This document shows, one piece after another, positions 37,583 through 45,042 of a stretch of 64,000 bases of DNA. Origin of the DNA: Streptomyces sp. R21 (lineage in GTDB: Bacteria; Actinomycetota; Actinomycetes; Streptomycetales; Streptomycetaceae); contig NZ_CP163435.1 of NCBI RefSeq assembly GCF_041051975.1, forward strand, positions 744,001 to 808,000, given 5' to 3'. A program made the translations under genes and the position numbers. The notes under the pieces are model-generated. The model did no database searches and was not told the origin of the DNA. It saw only the letters and a list, made by a program, of their open reading frames with translations. Positions within the stretch are counted from its first letter, which is position 1, and every line of letters starts with the position of its first letter.

Positions 37583-38971
37583 TCAGCCCACGCCCAGTTC
37601 GTCGAGCAGCCGGTGCATGACGTCCGGCGGGAGCGCCGGATTGTGTGCGGCGCCGTAGGCGGTGGCCGGGTCGGTCAGCAGTTCCTCGATGCGGTCGGGC
37701 GCGAGGCGCGGGTCGGCGGCGGCGGTGCCCCTGACCCAGCCGTTCTCGTCGTGACTGAGGCGCAGGATCAGCTCCGGTGCGGCGCCCGGGTCGTGGAAGA
37801 CGAGCACTCGGCGGCTCGGGTCGGCGTCGTCGGCGTACCGGGCGAGGCCCCTCCCCGGGAACTGCGGTCTGTCCAGCAGGAGGGAGCGGGTGTAGCCGCT
37901 CCATTCAAGGGCCGTCCTCAGCAGCACGTCCGGTGCGGCGTCGGGTTGGTACTCGCAGGTCAGGAGCCGGACTCCGGCGTCCTCGTCGTGGGCGAGCCCG
38001 TCGACGAGGTCGGCAGGGAGGCAGGGGTTGGCGGCGGTCCGGCGCAGCCACGGGTGGGCGGAGGTCGCGGCGCGGCGCAGCGCTTCGAGGTCGTCCCGGA
38101 GGTCCCAGACCCAGCGGACGGGGCGAAGCCGGTCCTCCGGCCGCACCTCGTAGTCGATCGCGGCCCGCTGCTCCTCGGTGAGTTCCGGCCGTGCAGAGAC
38201 CGCCAGGCGTACGGCGTGTTCGGGATCCGAGGCGAGGCGCGCGACCAGGTCGGGCGGCAGCGACGGGTTCCACGCGAGGGCGCTGCGCTCCCACGCGTCC
38301 TCGTTCGCCACCAGGCGTTCGGCCGTGGCGCGGGTCAGCCGGCCCCGTCTCAGAACGTCCTCGCGGTTCCGGCCTCCGGGGGTGTCGAGCAGTTCGTCGG
38401 TGCGGGCCGCGTCGTCGGGGCAGGCCCGCAGCGACGCGGCCCGGCGTACCGCGTCGTCAGGGTCCGCAAGGAGCGTCTCGCGGACACCCGGCGCCAAGTC
38501 GTCCCAGGCACGGCAGGCCGCGGCGCGGACCTTGGGGTCGGCGTGATCGGCATACCCGGCCAGCAGCCGCAGGGGGATGCTGTGCGACAGCGCCGTCCAC
38601 TCGCGTACGTCGCCGTCCGGGTCCGCGAGCAGACGCTCGTACACCCCGTCAGGGAGTGGCGCGACCTCGATACGGAAGGGTTCCGGGCCGTTGCCCAGGC
38701 CCAGGCGGACCTTGTGCTCGGGGTCGTCGACCAGCCGGGCGCGATCGGCCGGGTCCGCGGTCCAGCTCTCGGCGAACGCGCCGCGTACGCGCAGGTCCGG
38801 GTGTCCGACGATGGCGTCGACCAAGCCCGGCGTGAACTCGCGGCGCAGGCACAGCCAGTGCCAGGCCACCCGGGCGTCCGGCGACAGGAGGCGGAGCAGG
38901 ACGTCGTCGGGCGCGGCCGGGTTCCAGGCCAGCCCCTTGAGAATGTCCGTCCCTACGTCGGTCACTGACAT
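37583..38971 (-). CDS. Leucine-rich-repeat-variant (LRV) protein
   Basis: 462 aa from the ATG at 38971; the open frame continues far upstream but only as antisense of folD and the glycosyltransferase. It is built from repeated LRV-type units: GLAWNPAAPDDVLLRLLS, LAWNPSLPPDLVARLASDP, TAANPCLPADLVDGLAHDE and AAHNPALPPDVMHRLLDE, mixed with HEAT-like DPDDAVRRAA segments. Such solenoids bind proteins or nucleic acids. No Fe-S cysteine cluster like that in the nitrogenase-linked LRV protein is visible. No signal peptide is present. Confidence 0.78.
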   Translation of the reverse strand: MSVTDVGTDILKGLAWNPAAPDDVLLRLLSPDARVAWHWLCLRREFTPGLVDAIVGHPDLRVRGAFAESWTADPADRARLVDDPEHKVRLGLGNGPEPFRIEVAPLPDGVYERLLADPDGDVREWTALSHSIPLRLLAGYADHADPKVRAAACRAWDDLAPGVRETLLADPDDAVRRAASLRACPDDAARTDELLDTPGGRNREDVLRRGRLTRATAERLVANEDAWERSALAWNPSLPPDLVARLASDPEHAVRLAVSARPELTEEQRAAIDYEVRPEDRLRPVRWVWDLRDDLEALRRAATSAHPWLRRTAANPCLPADLVDGLAHDEDAGVRLLTCEYQPDAAPDVLLRTALEWSGYTRSLLLDRPQFPGRGLARYADDADPSRRVLVFHDPGAAPELILRLSHDENGWVRGTAAADPRLAPDRIEELLTDPATAYGAAHNPALPPDVMHRLLDELGVG

Positions 38972-39023
38972 GCCTCTCCGCCCCTGTCGTAACGGTGGAT
39001 CATCGTACGGGCTAGGGTGATGG

Positions 39024-39104
39024 ACAGGCCGTGACTGGCGCTGAGGTGGATGACCACCGGGGAGCGGCCCGACCAACGGGTCCTTGCCGCGCGCCTGGGC
39101 GATT
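39024..39104 (+). promoter_or_regulatory. ZTP (pfl) riboswitch upstream of folD
   Basis: The segment carries the conserved blocks of the ZTP/pfl aptamer: a stem GGCC (39027-39030) pairing with GGCC (39066-39069), the internal GTGACTGGCG, a hairpin GGTGG/CCACC (39045-39049 and 39054-39058), CGGGGAGC, a variable linker hairpin GACC/GGTC (39071-39074, 39079-39082) and the signature CGCCTGGGC (39092-39100). It ends 26 bases before the folD ATG. These RNAs sense ZMP/ZTP, which signals shortage of 10-formyl-tetrahydrofolate, and turn on one-carbon genes; folD is a known target class. Confidence 0.85.
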
Positions 39105-39130
39105 GTGTCTACGACGCTCAGGAGCAGCTC

Positions 39131-39979
39131 ATGTCCCAGGCCCGGCTCATGGACGGCGCCGGTCTCGCGCGCCGCATCGTGGAGGAGACCGCCAAGCGGT
39201 CGGCCGACCTCACCGCGCGCACCGGTGCGGCGCCCTGTCTCGCCACCGTGCTGGTCGGCGAGGACCCCGCCTCGGTCACCTACGTCCGTATGAAGCAGAA
39301 CCGGTGCCGCAAGGCCGGCATCGAGTCGCGGCACGTCGCCCTGCCCGCCGCCACCACGACCGCCGAACTGGTCGACACGCTCCAGGCCCTGTCCGGTGAC
39401 CCCACCGTGCACGGCATCCTGCTCCAGCACCCGGTCGGGCCGCACATCGACGAGCGCGCGGCGTTCGAGGCCATCGCTCCGGAGAAGGACGTCGACGGGG
39501 TGACGCTCAGCTCGTACTCGGCGATGAGCTTCGGACTGCCGGGCTTCGTGTCCTGCACGCCGGGCGGCATCATGCGGCTGCTCGACGCGTACGACGTCGA
39601 TCCGGCGGGCAAGCGGGCCGTCGTGGTGGGGCGCAGCGCGATCCTCGGCAAGCCGGTCGGCATGCTGCTGCTCGGACGCGACGCGACGGTCACCTACTGC
39701 CACTCGCGGACGACGGACCTGTCCGCGGCGGTGCGCGAGGCCGACATCGTGGTGGCCGCCGTCGGACGGCCCCGGCTGATCCGCGGCGAGGACATCAAGC
39801 CGGGCGCGGTCGTGATCGACGCGGGCTACAGCGCCGGGAACGTCGGCGACGTCGACTTCGACACGGCCGTCACCCGAGCCGGGCTGATCACGCCGGTGCC
39901 GGGCGGCGTCGGCCCGATGACGATCGCGGTCCTGCTGGAACAGACGATCACCGCCGCCGAACGCCGGCTCGGGGCCTGA
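39131..39979 (+). CDS. folD: Methylenetetrahydrofolate dehydrogenase / cyclohydrolase FolD
   Basis: 282 aa from the ATG at 39131, behind AGGAG. Family motifs are VLVGEDPASVTYVRMKQNRC (YxxxK with catalytic Lys), GILLQHPVGPHID (usually QLPLP; here a variant QHPVGP), PEKDVDGV, FVSCTPGGIMRLL, VVVGRSAILGKPVGMLL and TYCHSRT, with PVPGGVGPMTIAVLL at the end. It interconverts 5,10-methylene-, methenyl- and 10-formyl-THF with NADP+. Control by the upstream ZTP riboswitch fits its role in restoring 10-formyl-THF for purine synthesis. The QHP variant suggests a second, inducible paralogue rather than a housekeeping copy. Confidence 0.9.
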   Translation: MSQARLMDGAGLARRIVEETAKRSADLTARTGAAPCLATVLVGEDPASVTYVRMKQNRCRKAGIESRHVALPAATTTAELVDTLQALSGDPTVHGILLQHPVGPHIDERAAFEAIAPEKDVDGVTLSSYSAMSFGLPGFVSCTPGGIMRLLDAYDVDPAGKRAVVVGRSAILGKPVGMLLLGRDATVTYCHSRTTDLSAAVREADIVVAAVGRPRLIRGEDIKPGAVVIDAGYSAGNVGDVDFDTAVTRAGLITPVPGGVGPMTIAVLLEQTITAAERRLGA

Positions 39980-40082
39980 GCAGAGGGCCGGGCGCGCCAC
40001 GGCTCGACCGCCCCGGCCCTCGGCGACGACGTCCTCCGCGGCCTGCGTGCCACGGACCGTGGAGGCGGCCATACTGGCCGAC

Positions 40083-41330
40083 GTGCGAGTAGCGATCATG
40101 ACGGCGGGGTCGCGGGGCGACGTCGCGCCGTACACGGGGCTGGGGCACGGGCTGGTGCGTGCCGGGCACGACGTCACCTTGGTGACGCATGGCTGTTTCG
40201 CGCCGCTGGTGGCGGGTTCCGGCGTACGGTTCCACGCGCTGCCCGTGGATCCACGGGCGGAGCTGGAGTCCGCGCGGGGGCAGGGGCTGCACCGCAGCAC
40301 GACGGGCGCCGGGAAGCTGATCCGTGTCGTCGCGATGGCCCGGGCGCTCGTCGGACAGATGGCCGACGATCTGATCGAGGCCGCCCGGGTCAGCGACGTG
40401 CTCCTGCTGGCCGCCTCCGTGGCACCGCTCGGGTACGCCGTCGCCGAGGGACTGTCGCTGCCCGGCATCGGGGTCAATCTCCAACCGCTGGCTCCCACAA
40501 GGGAGTTCGCGCCGCCGTTGACCGGGGTCCGCTCCTGGGGGCCGGTGGCCAACCGGGCCGCCGGGCACGGCGTGAACCTGGCCGTGGACCGGGTCTTCGC
40601 GGCAACCGTGCGCACACTGCGGGATCGGCTGGGCCTGCCCCGCAGCGGCCCCGGCGGCACCCAACGCCTGCGTGAGCGGCAGGGCCTGCCCCAGTTCCAC
40701 GGATTCAGTCCGCTGGTGGTGCCCCGGCCCCACGACTGGCGCCCCGGCCTTGACGTGTCCGGGTACTGGTGGCCGTACGACGGTCCGGGGCCCCAACTCC
40801 CGCCCGCGCTCCAGGACTTCCTGGACGCCGGGCCTCCCCCGGTCTTCGTGGGCCTGGGCAGCGCCACCGTGCCCGATGCCGAGCGGCTCAGCGGCGAGGT
40901 CGTGCGCGCCCTCAGGGCGGCCGGGCTGCGCGGTGTCGTCCAGCGGGGCTGGGGCGGGCTGCGGGCGCACGGCGAGGACATGTTCACTGTGGACGAGGTT
41001 CCGCACGCGCTGCTCTTCCCGCACATGGCCGCCGTGGTCCACCACGCGGGGGCGGGTACGACGGCCGCGGGGCTGCGCGCCGGGGTGCCCGCCGTGCCGG
41101 TGCCCGTTCAGTTCGACGAGGGGTTCTGGGCCGCACGGCTCGTCCGCCTCGGGGTGGCGCCCCGGTCCCTCCCACTGCGCAGGCTCACCTCGGACACTCT
41201 CGCCGGGGCCCTGGTGCGGGCCACGGCGCAGCCGTCGTACCGGCGGCGGGCCCAGGCCCTGGCCACCGGGATCCGCGCGGAGGACGGGGTGGCGCCGGTC
41301 CTCGACGCGGTGAACCGGCTCGGCCGCTGA
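40083..41330 (+). CDS. MGT-type glycosyltransferase (GT1)
   Basis: 415 aa from the GTG at 40083. CATACT sits seven bases before that codon and no ribosome site is present, so a leaderless transcript is likely; an earlier in-frame GTG at 40047 is less likely. GT-B fold: MTAGSRGDVAPYTGLGHGL at the N terminus, VFVGLGSATVPDA in the linker strand, and the C-terminal nucleotide-sugar site HHAGAGTTAAGLRAGVPAVP followed by PVQFDEGFWAARL. This is the pattern of sterol, macrolide and flavonoid glycosyltransferases in Streptomyces. Acceptor unknown. Confidence 0.86.
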   Translation: MRVAIMTAGSRGDVAPYTGLGHGLVRAGHDVTLVTHGCFAPLVAGSGVRFHALPVDPRAELESARGQGLHRSTTGAGKLIRVVAMARALVGQMADDLIEAARVSDVLLLAASVAPLGYAVAEGLSLPGIGVNLQPLAPTREFAPPLTGVRSWGPVANRAAGHGVNLAVDRVFAATVRTLRDRLGLPRSGPGGTQRLRERQGLPQFHGFSPLVVPRPHDWRPGLDVSGYWWPYDGPGPQLPPALQDFLDAGPPPVFVGLGSATVPDAERLSGEVVRALRAAGLRGVVQRGWGGLRAHGEDMFTVDEVPHALLFPHMAAVVHHAGAGTTAAGLRAGVPAVPVPVQFDEGFWAARLVRLGVAPRSLPLRRLTSDTLAGALVRATAQPSYRRRAQALATGIRAEDGVAPVLDAVNRLGR

Positions 41331-41355
41331 GGGCCGACAAGAGCAGGGCACACCG

Positions 41356-42030
41356 TCAGGGCGGGGCCGGAAGGTCGTCCGGGTGCCAGCCCGCGGGGCG
41401 CAGGATGCCCAGCAGTTGACGGACGAGTTCCTCGACGACCTGGTCGAGGGTCGCGTCCACCCAGCCCGCGCTCCAGTCGTGCAGCAGGCCGTTGACGCTG
41501 CCGATGAAGGCGGTCGCGGCGATCCGGTAGTCGCGCGGCGCGGCCTCGCCGTGCTCGACGGCCTCGGCCGCCGCGGCACAGATGAAGTCCACCCAGCGGG
41601 CACGGCGGGCGAGCCGCTGCTCCTCCAACCGCGCGCTCACGCCGATGATTTCGACGAACGTGATGCGGATCCGGCGCGGATCGCCCGTCACGTTCGCGGC
41701 GTACGCGCGGAAGATCGCGGTGGCGCGCTCCGGGAGTGGCAGGCCCTGCGCCTCGGCGAGCCCGGCCAGGGCGGCCTCCTCGGCCCAGTCGTTGACCTGG
41801 AGGTGCAGGGCGGCCAGGACGTCCTCAAGGGTGCGGAACTCCTCGTAGAACTGGCGTGTCGACAGGCCGGCCGCCTCGCTGAGCGCCGCCACGGTCGTGG
41901 ACCTGAACCCGGGGCTGTCGCCGAAGAGTTGGAGCGCGGCGTCCAGGAAGCGGCGGCGCCGCTCGGCCTGCCGCTCCTCGGCCGTCCTGCCGCCGTACCG
42001 GCCGGTGGGCTGTCTGAGCCTGCCCGCCAC
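41356..42030 (-). CDS. TetR-family regulator
   Basis: 224 aa from the GTG at 42030, with GGGAGG in front. N-terminal helix-turn-helix: RRRFLDAALQLFGDSPGFRS, then TVAALSEAAGLSTRQFYEEF. The rest is an all-helical ligand/dimer domain. The preceding RTAEERQAERR stretch is typical. It is divergent from a beta-propeller gene with 213 bases between, and an inverted repeat lies in that gap. It probably represses that gene, itself, or the glycosyltransferase it converges on. Confidence 0.87.
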   Translation of the reverse strand: MAGRLRQPTGRYGGRTAEERQAERRRRFLDAALQLFGDSPGFRSTTVAALSEAAGLSTRQFYEEFRTLEDVLAALHLQVNDWAEEAALAGLAEAQGLPLPERATAIFRAYAANVTGDPRRIRITFVEIIGVSARLEEQRLARRARWVDFICAAAAEAVEHGEAAPRDYRIAATAFIGSVNGLLHDWSAGWVDATLDQVVEELVRQLLGILRPAGWHPDDLPAPP

Positions 42031-42119
42031 GCAAGTCCTCCCTCGCCGAGTTCGACGGCCTGTTCGGCCGTCGGCCAATTTTGTCGTGTCCGGAGTCTTG
42101 TGGAGAGAGGGCCCTCCTC

Positions 42120-42135
42120 CTTACTTTCCAGTAAG
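42120..42135. promoter_or_regulatory. Probable TetR operator
   Basis: CTTACT (42120-42125), spacer TTCC and AGTAAG (42130-42135) form an inverted repeat in the TetR/beta-propeller gap. Size and symmetry are typical of TetR operators. It is 90 bases from the TetR start and 109 from the plus-strand start. Confidence 0.6.
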
Positions 42136-42243
42136 TCCACTCTGAATGTGGGCGTGTTCAGAATTTCCCGCCTGTCATGCACCCGCCACCGGCGCCACCG
42201 GCACGGACCCACCGGCACGCCGCAGACGACAAGGACCCCCACC

Positions 42244-43503
42244 ATGTCCGTGCTCAGACCCCGACGCCTCTGCCTTCTCGCCGCCGCCGTCGTGCTCGCC
42301 TTCACGGGCCCGGCGACCGCCGCGACCGCGGCCACCGCACAGGTCTCCGCCGCCGACCTGCGCGAGGTGATGTTCGTGGGCAACAACTGGGACGGCACCG
42401 CCGACGTCGTTAAGTCCAGCGGTGACTTCGCGAAGATCGGCCGGGTCGACGTCGTCCCGGACAAGGAGGCGCGGCTCGCGGAGATCAACGCCGATCCGAT
42501 CAAGTGGATCTACTTCATGGCCATTCGCAACGGTGTCGGCGAGGGCCACGACCAGCTCGTCGACGACATGTACTCCACGCCCGACGGCAAGTCCATGGTC
42601 GTCTCCCGCCCGAGCTTCGCCGACGTCGTCTCGATCGACCTCGCCACCGGGAAGATCAACTGGCGCTTCCCCGTGTCGGGTTACCGCGCCGACCACATGG
42701 CCGTGTCCCCCGACGGCACCCGCGTCGCCGTCTCGGCCTCGACCGCCAACACCGTGCACGTCCTCGACATCAACACCGGCAAGCAGCTCGGTTCGTTCGC
42801 CACCGGCGACAAGCCGCACGAGAACATCTTCAGCCGCGACGGCAAGTACATCTGGAACATGGCGATCGGCGACGTCAACACCTCGCTCGACGCGACGTGG
42901 CAGGACTGGACGAAGGGCGACCGGCGCATCACCGTCGTCGACGCGACCACCTTCAAGCAGGTCAAGGTGATCGACATGCGGCAGCGGCTCGACGCGATCG
43001 GTCTCAAGGACTATTCCGACGCGGTCCGCCCCGCCGTGTTCAGCCCCGACGAGTCCAAGCTGTACTTCCAGGTGTCGTTCTTCAACGGCTTCCTGGAGTA
43101 CGACGTGGCCTCCGACAAGATCACCCGGGTCAAGACCCTGCCGAAGAACCCGGCCACCAGCGAGGACCGCACCACCTGGGTCAACGACTCGCGCCACCAC
43201 GGCATTTCGATGAACCCTGCGGGTACCAAGCTGTGCGTCGCGGGCACGATGGACGACTACGCGACCGTCGTCGACCGCGCCACCCTCCAGGAAGGCCCGC
43301 TGGTGCCCGCCTCGAAGCCGTACTGGGCCACCGTCAGCGGCGACGGCAAGTCCTGCGTCATCTCCGAGAGCGGCGCCGACCAGATCACCGCCATCGACTT
43401 CGCCACCGGCGCGAAGACCATGTCGGTGGCGGTCGGCGACCACCCGCAGCGCGTCCGGCTGGCCCATGTGGCGGCGGACTGGAAGAGCCCGTCCGCGGGC
43501 TGA
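42244..43503 (+). CDS. Secreted beta-propeller protein (YncE-like)
   Basis: 419 aa. Signal peptide (RRLCLLAAAVVLAFTGPATA, cut near residue 27-32). The mature part is made of repeated propeller blades: SVSIDLATGKINWRFPV-type strands, MAVSPDGTRVAVSASTANTV, VHVLDINTGKQLGSFATGD, FSRDGKYIW, FSPDESKLYFQVSF and ISMNPAGTKLCVAG. YncE-like proteins are extracytoplasmic binding scaffolds without a known reaction. Expression may be under the divergent TetR protein. Confidence 0.82.
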   Translation: MSVLRPRRLCLLAAAVVLAFTGPATAATAATAQVSAADLREVMFVGNNWDGTADVVKSSGDFAKIGRVDVVPDKEARLAEINADPIKWIYFMAIRNGVGEGHDQLVDDMYSTPDGKSMVVSRPSFADVVSIDLATGKINWRFPVSGYRADHMAVSPDGTRVAVSASTANTVHVLDINTGKQLGSFATGDKPHENIFSRDGKYIWNMAIGDVNTSLDATWQDWTKGDRRITVVDATTFKQVKVIDMRQRLDAIGLKDYSDAVRPAVFSPDESKLYFQVSFFNGFLEYDVASDKITRVKTLPKNPATSEDRTTWVNDSRHHGISMNPAGTKLCVAGTMDDYATVVDRATLQEGPLVPASKPYWATVSGDGKSCVISESGADQITAIDFATGAKTMSVAVGDHPQRVRLAHVAADWKSPSAG

Positions 43504-43614
43504 CCGCAGGGCGGACAGGACCGGGCGGACAACGAGGCCTCCACGGTGATCGCGGCCGTGGGGGCGGCGCCGCGCCCTGTGAGCCGTATGAAAGGGTCGC
43601 CCGGGAACGCCGGC

Positions 43615-44733
43615 TCAGCGCCCGCGGCCTCCCGCCCTGCCGGAGGAGTCCGACAGGCCCGACGTACGTAGTGTGCCGACCGTCTTCAGGAGCCGGTCGG
43701 CGGGTTCGCGCAGGGTGGGATGGGCGAGAACCGTGTTGCGCAGGCCGCGCACCGGCCTGCGCAGCAGCCGGTGCGCCGCCGCCACCGGGTGGGGGCGGGT
43801 CGCGAACCCCTCGGCCACGCGCAGTTCGCGGGTTTTCAGCCAGTCCTTGTACTGCTTGTCACCGCGCCCCCAGTCCATCAGCGTCACGCCGTGCCGACCC
43901 GCCGCCTCGGCCATCCGCAGGTGCATCAGCAGGCCGGGCGAGTAGTAGCGCAGCTCGGGGTCGTACGCGGTGAACCAGCACGCGAACACCGTGCGCGACC
44001 GCGGCCCGAAGTGCGCGGCCACCGGCCGGTCACCGGCGTACACCACGGACAGCACACCGGTGAAGTGCTCCTCGCGGACCTGGAAGAGGTGGTCCACCAG
44101 GGCCACGATCCACGGCCGCGCGAACCGGTCCATCCGCCCCGTCCTGCGGTACTGGGCGGACTTCCACCGCATCAGCTGGCGCAGCACGCGCGGGTCCCGC
44201 TCGTCGAACTCGAACCGCATCTCGCCCAGGTCGCGCCCCAGCCGGCGTTCCTTCTTCAGCGTCGTCTTGGCCAGGCCCGGGTACGCGCCGCGCAGCCACT
44301 GCGCGTAGTCGCTGTCGCCGGGCTTCAGGTCGATCACCGGCGAGGCGAACGTTCCCGTGACGTATTTCCCGAACGGTTTCTGCTCGTCGATCAGGTGGTC
44401 GAACTCGAAGACGGACAACCCACAGGCCCGCAGCAGTTCCTGGGCGTCCCAGGCGACTCCTGGGCGGTGCACGAGGGCCTGGAGGTCGGAGAGGCCGAGA
44501 CCGATGGCCCGCCCGACGCCGAGGGAGTTGCGCTCGTACGGGAGGAAGCCGACGGCCTCCCCGTTCTCGTGCAGGACCGCCACCCGCGCCCCACCGCGGT
44601 ACCGGCCGACCCCGACCGCGAACTCCGGTGAGAGGAAGGGGTTGGCGTATTCGGGCGACTCGTCCATCACCCCGTGCCAGGCTCGGCGAAGCGACGTGCT
44701 CAGCTCGTCGGGTCTGTGAATGGTGATGTCCAC
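43615..44733 (-). CDS. CelD/BcsL-type GNAT acyltransferase (FemAB-like)
   Basis: 372 aa. The double GNAT/FemAB fold is seen in GEAVGFLPYERNSLGVGRAI, WLRGAYPGLAKTTLKKERRL, LRQLMRWKSAQYRRTGRMDR, GVLSVVYAGDRPVAAHFGPR and TLMDWGRGDKQYKDWLKT. This group (acetyltransferases 'involved in cellulose biosynthesis') modifies surface sugars or lipids. The GTG start at 44733 lies one base after the stop of a 30-codon ORF, so translation is probably coupled to it. Confidence 0.82.
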   Translation of the reverse strand: MDITIHRPDELSTSLRRAWHGVMDESPEYANPFLSPEFAVGVGRYRGGARVAVLHENGEAVGFLPYERNSLGVGRAIGLGLSDLQALVHRPGVAWDAQELLRACGLSVFEFDHLIDEQKPFGKYVTGTFASPVIDLKPGDSDYAQWLRGAYPGLAKTTLKKERRLGRDLGEMRFEFDERDPRVLRQLMRWKSAQYRRTGRMDRFARPWIVALVDHLFQVREEHFTGVLSVVYAGDRPVAAHFGPRSRTVFACWFTAYDPELRYYSPGLLMHLRMAEAAGRHGVTLMDWGRGDKQYKDWLKTRELRVAEGFATRPHPVAAAHRLLRRPVRGLRNTVLAHPTLREPADRLLKTVGTLRTSGLSDSSGRAGGRGR

Positions 44734-44734
44734 C

Positions 44735-44827
44735 TCAGATCAGCCGTCCTTCCGCGGGATCCGCGTAAGACGTACCGGTCCGGTCCTCGGCCAGCAGGGC
44801 GTGTGGATCTTTGTTGATGGATCGCAT
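44735..44827 (-). CDS. 30-residue ORF coupled to the CelD-type gene
   Basis: The ATG at 44827 has GGGGGAG about nine bases upstream, and the stop is one base before the start of the acyltransferase. The peptide starts MRSINKDPHALLAEDR and ends DPAEGRLI. The same frame is open to 44983, which would give 82 aa containing CQDADCASW, but the -35/-10 pair at 44962-44991 would place the transcript start inside that longer version. It may be a real small protein, a leader for coupling, or a peptide substrate. Confidence 0.45.
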   Translation of the reverse strand: MRSINKDPHALLAEDRTGTSYADPAEGRLI

Positions 44828-44961
44828 GGACGACCGCTCCCCCCATGACGCGCAGTCCGCGTCCTGACACTTCTTTGTGTATCTCCCGATCCACGCCGGG
44901 TACGCGCTCGTTTCTCGGTCGACCGTCGCCGACCGAGATCCGAACGGTTCGGTGAGGCTCA

Positions 44962-44991
44962 AACGTCGCGAAACAGTACGCACGCTGTCAA
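44962..44991 (-). promoter_or_regulatory. Promoter of the small ORF / acyltransferase operon
   Basis: On the minus strand TTGACA (44991-44986), an 18-base spacer and GACGTT (44967-44962). The -35 is perfect; the -10 is weak. It implies a leader of roughly 125 bases before the ATG at 44827. Confidence 0.45.
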
Positions 44992-45042
44992 GGGGGTCTG
45001 AGGCAACGATAGCCAGCAGAGCGGACGGACGGACCGCTCAGG

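Noticed and set aside
38972..41026. Upstream extension of the LRV protein frame
   Set aside because: It is antisense to folD and the glycosyltransferase and has no LRV units; the ATG at 38971 fits the repeat start.
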